DNA of 10,673 nucleotides, from contig JBKPAF010000009.1 of NCBI GenBank assembly GCA_046726275.1, positions 1-10,673 on the forward strand, read 5' to 3'. The position numbers and the translations under genes were made by a program. Source of the DNA: DASXTW01 sp046726275 (GTDB lineage Bacteria; Actinomycetota; UBA4738). How positions within the stretch are numbered: position 1 is the stretch's first letter; every line of letters begins with the position of its first letter. The notes beneath the pieces are model-generated. The model ran no database searches, had not been told where the DNA came from, and worked only from the letters and a program-made list of their open reading frames with translations. Below are positions 5,982 to 10,673 of this stretch, one piece after another.

Positions 5982-6695
5982 CTAGGGCGTCGGTGTGGCC
6001 TCCGCCCCTGGAACAACCGATTTCTCGTAGGCAGCCCTGGAGTGGGCAACGACCGTGCCATCGGCATCCGTGGCAGTCGCGCTCATGGAGTCCAGCGCGG
6101 TCATCTCGAGGGACCCACCCGGCATGATGAGGTCCATGACGCTCTGGGGAAATTCGACCAGGAAGAAGCCATCCGCGGCGACCTCCGTCGCGATTGACTC
6201 GCCACCAGGGAGTTGGAGCTGTACGGTCGTGGCGGTCTCTGGCTCCACGCGACCGAACACAAATCCCCCGTCGTGGCCGAGTAGGGGTGCGAGCGCGATC
6301 TGCCCGGGCTGGACCGGGTCCCGGACGCACACATCGCCGCTGGGGCCGCTGCGTTCGCCCGGGGCGAAGTACAGGCAGAACGACCCGTCCTCGCTGGGCG
6401 CGGCGTAGGCCGTGTGCTCGTCTATCACCCCGATCTCGACCGCCTTCGACGCGTCGACGCCGTCGAGTCCATGGAACACGTCCTGAACCTCCGGCGGAGC
6501 GGGCGAGAACAGCCCGGTCGTGGCCGCCACCGCCGTCCCGGTGGCCATCGTCGCGGCCAGGACCAAAGCGGCAACCCTGGTCCGGCGGCGGCGTCGCCGT
6601 GAACGCGACTGGTCGGCGGCGATGGCCCTAACCAGTTCGTCTCGCATCCGTGCGAGCTGCGTCGTCACGTCGATCAGCTCCTCTCTCATGGTCAT
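5982..6695 (-). CDS. Single-pass membrane protein, probable anti-sigma factor
   Basis: This 237-residue protein starts at ATG 6695, overlapping the sigma stop as ATGA (6692-6695). Residues 1-30 form a cytoplasmic helix (MREELIDVTTQLARMRDELV), 31-40 are a run of arginines marking the inside face, and 41-60 (VAALVLAATMATGTAVAATT) are a transmembrane helix. The remaining residues, about 64-237, would be outside, beta-rich and with two cysteines (FCLYF and DVCVRD) that may form a disulfide. There is no visible zinc-binding HxxxCxxC (ZAS) motif. The architecture and coupling to an ECF sigma gene argue that its N-terminus holds the sigma factor at the membrane until a signal arrives; this is inferred from layout. 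The frame is open upstream to 6746 but that part lies inside the sigma gene. Met3 is an alternative start. Confidence 0.78.
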   Translation of the reverse strand: MTMREELIDVTTQLARMRDELVRAIAADQSRSRRRRRRTRVAALVLAATMATGTAVAATTGLFSPAPPEVQDVFHGLDGVDASKAVEIGVIDEHTAYAAPSEDGSFCLYFAPGERSGPSGDVCVRDPVQPGQIALAPLLGHDGGFVFGRVEPETATTVQLQLPGGESIATEVAADGFFLVEFPQSVMDLIMPGGSLEMTALDSMSATATDADGTVVAHSRAAYEKSVVPGAEATPTP

Positions 6696-7258
6696 CGGGC
6701 CATCTCCATCCGAGTGCGAAGGAAGCGCAGGCCCAGCGAGACCCACTTGCGGGCCGTGGTCTCAGAGCACTCGAGCCGCAGCGCGATGTCCGGATATCCG
6801 AGCCCATCCACGACTCGTAGCCGGATGGCATGGCGATGATGTTCGGGGAGGTCCTGGAAGGCGCGGACGAGCTCGTCGCGGGCAGCGACGGCGTCGACCC
6901 GTTCTTCGACGCCTTCGCTGGCATCGGGCTCCTCCATCGGGGGCAAGCGCAGGCGCTTCCTGGCTCTTGCTTCGATCCGCCCGCTCCGGCGATGCGACGC
7001 GGCCAGGTTCCGAGCGATCCCGAACAGCCAAGGCGCGGCGCTGCCGTCGCCCGGGTCGCGGAAGCGCTTCCATCCGACCCAGGCCCGCGCGAACAGCTCG
7101 CCGACCAAGTCGAGCGCGTCGGCCTGCGAAAGGCCTTCCCGCCGGGCCCAGCGGTAGATCGCCTCCGCGTGTCGATCGTGGAGCTCGCCGAAGGCGGCCG
7201 GGTCAACGCCAGCCCCCTCCAGCAGTTCCGCGTCCGTCCGTGCGTGGTGATCGCGCAT
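6692..7258 (-). CDS. ECF RNA polymerase sigma factor
   Basis: This 188-residue protein has standard ECF length. Region 2 spans about 22-92: FGELHDRHAEAIYRWARREG, then ALDLVGELFARAWVGWKRF (core-binding helix) and APWLFGIARNLAASHRR (the -10-reading helix). Region 4 spans about 128-182: AFQDLPEHHRHAIRLRVVDG, then LGYPDIALRLECSETTARKW, a clear helix-turn-helix. The open frame reaches 7369, but the family homology begins after 7258; ATG 7258 has GGGAGG about 12 bases upstream, while the alternative ATG at 7282 would lie on the putative -10. The gene is coupled by ATGA to a membrane protein that is likely its anti-sigma. This is the third sigma factor in the window; its specific ECF group is not evident. 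Confidence 0.9.
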   Translation of the reverse strand: MRDHHARTDAELLEGAGVDPAAFGELHDRHAEAIYRWARREGLSQADALDLVGELFARAWVGWKRFRDPGDGSAAPWLFGIARNLAASHRRSGRIEARARKRLRLPPMEEPDASEGVEERVDAVAARDELVRAFQDLPEHHRHAIRLRVVDGLGYPDIALRLECSETTARKWVSLGLRFLRTRMEMAR

Positions 7259-7281
7259 GTGCCGGTTGATCCTCCCATCCA

Positions 7282-7310
7282 TACATCGCACGAGCGACCC
7301 CACTTGTGAA
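7282..7310 (-). promoter_or_regulatory. Weak candidate promoter for the ECF sigma/anti-sigma operon
   Basis: On the minus strand TTCACA (7305-7310, five of six bases of TTGACA) is 17 bp from GATGTA (7282-7287), a poor -10. Its position, about 25 bp before the chosen start at 7258, suits a short leader containing GGGAGG. No GGAAC-type ECF promoter at correct spacing was found by eye. Treat as tentative. Confidence 0.25.
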
Positions 7311-7459
7311 CGCGCAGGGTCGGTCGAACCGAGGGGCCGAACCGAGCTCAGCGGTTCTCGATCGCCCACGAGTTAGGACATCGTCCGCTCCGGCTCAACG
7401 GTCGTCGGCGCCGATCTCGCCTACAGCCTGGTCGGCTCAGAACGGTGCGTCGCCGCGCG

Positions 7460-7693
7460 TCACTCCCACTGAACGCGTGACGCCGAAGCCCAAGGCATCG
7501 CGTCGACCTCAGGGACTGCGACGACGGGCCTCCGGCCCGCGCGGACGTCGCCGAGGACCCGCGCGCGATCCGCGGCCGGAACGACGAAGGCGATCGTCCA
7601 GCCGGTCACGACATCTCGACCGCGCCCCATGAGCACGTTGCGCCCGTCTTGCGAGAATCCGACCTGTTCGACACCGACGTTCAGGATCCGCAC
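7460..7693 (-). CDS. Small hypothetical protein (77 aa)
   Basis: The GTG at 7693 opens 77 codons with strongly GC-rich third positions and a balanced protein-like composition: MRILNVGVEQVGFSQDGRNV, then a hydrophobic strand WTIAFVVPA, DRARVLGDVRAGRRPVVAVPEVDA and a short tail. No family is recognised. There is no signal peptide or transmembrane helix. The Shine-Dalgarno is weak (GAGG about 13 bases upstream). It stands alone between the ECF sigma gene and the exporter, 200 bp from the former, and its promoter region would overlap the permease relic on the other strand. It could be a real small cytoplasmic protein or the stump of a larger gene. Confidence 0.5.
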   Translation of the reverse strand: MRILNVGVEQVGFSQDGRNVLMGRGRDVVTGWTIAFVVPAADRARVLGDVRAGRRPVVAVPEVDAMPWASASRVQWE

Positions 7694-7728
7694 GGCGGGT
7701 ACCGTACCTCACCCGGACTGTGCTACGC

Positions 7729-7836
7729 GTTGACCGCGTCCCGATCGGCAGTTGGGCCGGCCTGGGCGTTGCGGTTGCGTGGTCCGCGATCGCGCTTGTT
7801 TCAGCGTTGTGGCTCGTGCGGCGCCGCGACGCCTAG
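7729..7836 (+). pseudogene. Relic of an ABC-2 type permease C-terminus
   Basis: In the frame ending at TAG 7834-7836 the sequence reads VDRVPIGSWAGLGVAVAWSA, then a hydrophobic stretch ending in ALWLVRRRDA before the stop. One transmembrane helix followed by RRRDA and the stop is the usual ending of drug-export ABC-2 permeases (DrrB-like). Family resemblance begins only about 35 codons before the stop, upstream DNA in this frame is not permease-like, and there is no start or ribosome site. It probably is the 3' stub of a deleted permease gene. Because the match is short, a chance hydrophobic ORF is possible. Confidence 0.5.
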
Positions 7837-7851
7837 ATCGGGGAAGAGCCG

Positions 7852-9450
7852 TCAGCCGCCCAGAGTCATCTCCGCGGCCTCTGATGGCTCCGGGTCCGGC
7901 AGCTTCATCATTCGGAATGAGTTGATCAACCCGATGGCGCTCGCGATGATCGGGACGAGCAGGGCGATCTGAAGGGCCAGCGGGCGCGCATCCGTGTTGA
8001 TGCGAATGATCTCTGCTCGGATTGCCGGGGGCTCGTCCGCGAGCAGCTCCTCGAGGTGCGTGTTGCTCATCAACTCTGCATCCTCCTCCAGCGCCACCGC
8101 GACACGCTGCTTATCCTGGGGAGGGAGTACGCTGCTCGAGTCGGCCATCCGCGTGAACGCGAGCGACAGCGTCGCCAGCATGATGGCGCCGGCGAACGCG
8201 AGCCCGAACGACAACCCGAACGAACCCGCCGCTGAGTTCACGCCGGCCGCCTCGCTTACCCGCTCCTCGGTGATCGGCGAGAGGGTGTAGTTGTTGAGTT
8301 GGGACACCAACAGACCCAACCCCGCTCCGGCGATCATCAACGGGACCAGCAGGGCCCAGCCCGATCCAGCGCGAGGAACGATCGGGATTAGCAGCACCAT
8401 CCCCAGCGTCAGCAGCCCGAACCCCAGCCGGATGACGCTGGCGGGTCGCCGCTTCCCTGCCCGCTTTCCGGCCAGTAGCGCCATGCCGAACATGGTGAGG
8501 GAGAGCGGGGCGATGGAGAGGCCCGTCAGCATCGAGTTGTACTCGAGCACCATCTGCAAGAAGATCGGAAGCGCGATCATCAGGCCGCCCAGGGAGATCT
8601 GCTGGAGCATCTGGCCGGAGATCCCCAGTCTGAACATCTTCGAAGAGAAGAGCCCAGGGTCCAGCAGCGTCGGCTTGCCGGCGCGCTTGCGGCGGACCAG
8701 CCAATAGGCGAGCGCGGCCAAGGCGACGGCGCCGATCGCGATGAGCGCACCCACGGCCTCGCCGCCCTCCTGCCACACGAGGATCCCGAGCACGACCCCG
8801 CCCATGCCGACGGCCGAAAGGATGGCGCCGACCAGGTCCACCTGCCGGGGGCCCGTGTAGGGGACGTCTCGGACGAGCCGGATCCCCGAGAGCACGATGC
8901 CGATGATCACGACCTCGAGCGCGAACCCCACGCGCCACGACAGGTAGGTGGTGATGAAGCCACCGAGAAGCGGACCCACGGCAGCCGCGATGGCGGCCGA
9001 TGCGCCCACCAGCGCGTAGACCTTCTTCCTGGCCGCTCCGTCGAAATTCCCGTGGATCAGCGACTGCATGGACGGCAGCAGCAGCGACGCTCCGAGCCCG
9101 CCGAGGATCGCCCAGAAGATGATGATTGGCACGACGCTCTGCGCGAGTGTCATCGACAGGGCCCCGATCGCGTAGCCGAGCAGACCCAGGACGTAAGCCC
9201 GCTTTCGCCCGAACAGGTCCGCGATCTTGCTGCCGATCAGGATGAACGCCGCCGACACGAGCGCCTCGAGGGCGATCGCTGACTGGACGCCACTGACCGT
9301 CGTGTCGAGGTCTTGCACCACCGAGGAGATCGAAACGTTCATCAGGGACGTATCGACGACAAGCACGAACATCGCCATCGCCAGCAGGAGGCCCAGCCGG
9401 TTCCGCTTCTTCGGCGCCTCGGTTGCGACCGTACCCGACTGTTCGCTCAT
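7852..9450 (-). CDS. MFS drug transporter, DHA2 family (14 transmembrane helices)
   Basis: This 532-residue integral membrane protein fits the drug:H+ antiporter-2 family (EmrB/QacA type). TM1 carries MFVLVVDTSLMNVSISSV with the Asp33 typical of DHA2. Motif A is GSKIADLFGRKR (73-84) between TM2 and TM3, and the GASAAIAAAVGPLLGG stretch (149-164) is the motif C region in TM5. A long hydrophilic loop lies at about 455-510, between the last two helices, a usual feature of actinobacterial members, followed by a final helix and a short acidic tail. ATG 9450 has GAGGGG six bases upstream (9457-9462). It should export hydrophobic drugs or metabolites using the proton gradient; substrate unknown. It lies 90 bp downstream of the hydrolase gene on the same strand. 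Confidence 0.93.
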   Translation of the reverse strand: MSEQSGTVATEAPKKRNRLGLLLAMAMFVLVVDTSLMNVSISSVVQDLDTTVSGVQSAIALEALVSAAFILIGSKIADLFGRKRAYVLGLLGYAIGALSMTLAQSVVPIIIFWAILGGLGASLLLPSMQSLIHGNFDGAARKKVYALVGASAAIAAAVGPLLGGFITTYLSWRVGFALEVVIIGIVLSGIRLVRDVPYTGPRQVDLVGAILSAVGMGGVVLGILVWQEGGEAVGALIAIGAVALAALAYWLVRRKRAGKPTLLDPGLFSSKMFRLGISGQMLQQISLGGLMIALPIFLQMVLEYNSMLTGLSIAPLSLTMFGMALLAGKRAGKRRPASVIRLGFGLLTLGMVLLIPIVPRAGSGWALLVPLMIAGAGLGLLVSQLNNYTLSPITEERVSEAAGVNSAAGSFGLSFGLAFAGAIMLATLSLAFTRMADSSSVLPPQDKQRVAVALEEDAELMSNTHLEELLADEPPAIRAEIIRINTDARPLALQIALLVPIIASAIGLINSFRMMKLPDPEPSEAAEMTLGG

Positions 9451-9530
9451 CGTCGTCCCCTCATCCCTCCAGGGCGGAGTAACCGTATCTCATCCACCCG
9501 GCCATCAGGGGACGCGGGATTCGAGCATGT

Positions 9531-9551
9531 TCCCCCTAATTCAAAGGGGGA
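9531..9551. promoter_or_regulatory. Perfect 7-bp inverted repeat across the hydrolase stop codon
   Basis: TCCCCCT (9531-9537) and AGGGGGA (9545-9551) are perfect complements separated by a 7-base AT-rich loop containing the hydrolase stop (9541-9543). It could be a transcription terminator between the hydrolase and the exporter, but no T-run follows in either direction. It could instead be a dimeric-repressor operator about 80 bp upstream of the exporter start. Confidence 0.4.
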
Positions 9552-10194
9552 GATATGACTCCAGGCGATCCGACAGCTCCCGCGGCCGGCTGAGGGCGAC
9601 GCAGTGTCCGGCATCGATCTCGTCCGGAGAGAGACCCAACCGCTCCCTTACGACTCGGCGAAGGAAGGTGGCCGGGAGAAGTCGGTCGTCGCGGCACAGA
9701 ACGAACCGGGTCGGAACCTCGGGCCACGACTTGAGGGGCCACGGCTCCCGAGTGGGCGTGTCGGACTGAGCCCGCGCCCGCTTCAGGGCCTGGGAGGCCA
9801 GCTCGGGCGGAACGTCGTGGTAGAAGAGGGCGATCTCGTCCTCGTACTCTTCGTGCTCCTCCCGGTCGTATCCCGTGTTCGCCCACCAGTCCTTCGCTGC
9901 CTCGCCGGGAGCGGGGACCAAGCCCGCCACCAGCACGAGCAGTTCACACGCCCTCGCGTCGCAGATAAGCGGGGCCGTAAATGCCCCGAACGATTGCGCC
10001 ACCACGACCAGACGTGTGCGGTCACCGATCGCTTCCAACACGGTGTCTCTGTAGTCGGACAGGCCGGCCGAATCGTCGTCGCACGGAAGGTCAGGTGCCA
10101 CGACGTCGTGGCCTCGTTCCCGTAGCTCGGCTTCAACCAGGTGCCAGTACCAGCCCACGTCGCCCGCGCCGTGGATCAGCGCGAACGTGGCCAC
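9541..10194 (-). CDS. Alpha/beta-fold hydrolase
   Basis: This 217-residue protein has the alpha/beta-hydrolase core. The oxyanion segment is IHGAG (7-11), the nucleophile elbow is AQSFGA with Ser68, the acid is in RDDRLLP (Asp169/Asp170), and the base is His197 in GHCVALSRP. The lid region (98-150) is rich in Trp, Glu and Tyr. There is no signal peptide, so it should be cytoplasmic. Relatives of this small type include carboxylesterases and methylesterases; the substrate is not apparent. The start is GTG 10194 with only a weak AGG before it, and it lies 13 bp after the stop of the VOC gene, so translation probably depended on read-through coupling from that gene. If the VOC frameshift is real, polar effects on this gene are possible. 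Confidence 0.88.
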   Translation of the reverse strand: MATFALIHGAGDVGWYWHLVEAELRERGHDVVAPDLPCDDDSAGLSDYRDTVLEAIGDRTRLVVVAQSFGAFTAPLICDARACELLVLVAGLVPAPGEAAKDWWANTGYDREEHEEYEDEIALFYHDVPPELASQALKRARAQSDTPTREPWPLKSWPEVPTRFVLCRDDRLLPATFLRRVVRERLGLSPDEIDAGHCVALSRPRELSDRLESYLPL

Positions 10195-10207
10195 CAGAGA
10201 CCTGCGC

Positions 10208-10646
10208 TCACCACGGCGCCACAGTGATTCCGCCCCACTCCTCCGGCTCGACGTCGCGCACGGTCTGAGTCAGCTCCCAGCGACGGCCGTTCATGTCCTC
10301 GAGCATGCACGAGCGCTCGCCGTACGGGTGGGTCGTCGGTTCTTCGAGGCTGCGTGCGCCAGCGTCGACGGCACGTGCGAACGCCGCGTCGACGTCGGCC
10401 ACACGCACCTTGATGACGTGAGTGGCGGTGCCTCCCGTCGGTGTTACCTGGTTACCTCGCTCGTCTGCGACGATGATGGCGCCGTCCGCTCCGACCCGCA
10501 GCTGGGCGCGGTGCGCTTCGCCGACACGCACCCACCCGTTCCTCGAAGCCGAAGGCTGACTCGAGCCACGCCACCGCTGCCCGTACGTCTGGATAGATGA
10601 GGACTGGGGTCACGGTGACCGGCGGCGCAGAGCGGTTCGTCAGCAC
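10208..10646 (-). pseudogene. VOC-family (PhnB-like glyoxalase) gene with a frameshift
   Basis: Two overlapping frames carry the halves of one VOC protein. The first, from GTG 10646, reads VTVTPVLIYPDVRAAVAWLE and SAFGFEERV, the normal N-terminus. The second, from about 10531 to the stop at 10208, reads RVGEAHRAQLRVGADGAIIV and onward through HVIKVRVADVDAAFARAVDAG to MLEDMNGRRWELTQ, the normal C-terminal module. The frames meet at a tandem CACC-CACC (10529-10536; GGTGGGTG in coding sense). Deleting one copy restores a continuous 144-residue protein with EERVRVGEAH across the join. Either the gene was inactivated by a 4-bp slippage duplication or the sequence has an error there. The frame stays open to the window edge, so the start might lie further upstream, though homology begins just after 10646. 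It probably was the first gene of a pair with the hydrolase. Confidence 0.8.
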
Positions 10647-10673
10647 GACCCGAGAATCTAACCGAGGCCGAAG

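Noticed and set aside
5697..6631. Plus-strand open frames at 5697-6197 and 6194-6631
   Set aside because: Antisense to the split-barrel and anti-sigma genes, with Arg/Pro-rich low-quality translations.
6520..7309. Plus-strand open frames at 6520-7269 and 6830-7309
   Set aside because: Antisense to the ECF sigma factor, whose region 2 and region 4 are unmistakable on the minus strand.
8111..8938. Second minus-strand open frame of 275 codons within the exporter
   Set aside because: It is an out-of-frame shadow of the MFS gene, rich in Arg/Gly/Asp/His; the exporter frame has motif A and 14 hydrophobic helices.
1..10673. tRNA, rRNA, CRISPR arrays, insertion sequences, riboswitches
   Set aside because: No cloverleaf, rRNA segment, regularly spaced repeats, transposase frame or terminal inverted repeats could be seen by reading both strands; short structured RNAs cannot be excluded without covariance searches.

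Overview
This is a GC-rich (G or C at most third codon positions) bacterial chromosomal segment. Its gene content suggests a soil or environmental actinobacterium: several small sigma factors, VOC and SMP-30 enzymes, a split-barrel flavin/F420-type protein, a DHA2 drug exporter, many GTG starts and short intergenic gaps. This taxonomy is inferred from style only; no rRNA or marker gene is present.

Layout. (1) 1-2245, minus strand: a three-gene, translationally coupled operon made of a sigma-70-like factor, a 294-residue protein of unknown family, and the N-terminal 249 residues of an SMC/SbcC-like ATPase that runs off the left edge. (2) 2412-3750, plus strand: an SMP-30/gluconolactonase-like hydrolase followed by a VOC (glyoxalase-fold) protein. 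(3) 3689-4917, minus strand: an ECF41/SigJ-type sigma factor with a SnoaL-like C-terminal domain, coupled by ATGA to a 110-residue protein that looks like a MerR regulator without its DNA-binding head. A TGTCACA-N16-GGTCA promoter matching the ECF41 type lies just upstream of the sigma gene. (4) 4985-5460, plus strand: gene relics, namely an internal piece of a DrrA-type ABC ATPase joined out of frame to the C-terminal half of a MarR regulator. (5) 5440-5898, minus: a pyridoxamine-5'-phosphate-oxidase-like protein. (6) 5982-7258, minus: an ECF sigma factor coupled to a single-pass membrane protein, very likely its anti-sigma factor. (7) 7460-7836: a small unknown ORF and the last transmembrane helix of a lost ABC-2 permease. 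(8) 7852-9450, minus: a 14-TM DHA2 exporter. (9) 9541-10646, minus: an alpha/beta hydrolase preceded by a second VOC gene broken by an apparent 4-bp tandem duplication.

The organising theme is regulatory. Three unrelated sigma-factor genes lie within about 7 kb, each joined to the next gene by a 4-bp stop/start overlap (GTGA or ATGA), so each sigma factor is made together with a dedicated partner: an unknown protein plus an ATPase, a headless MerR-like protein, and a membrane anti-sigma. The sigma / unknown / SMC-like ATPase operon is the best candidate for an undescribed system. The relics at 4985-5460 and 7720-7836 show that a drug-exporter type locus has been broken up here.
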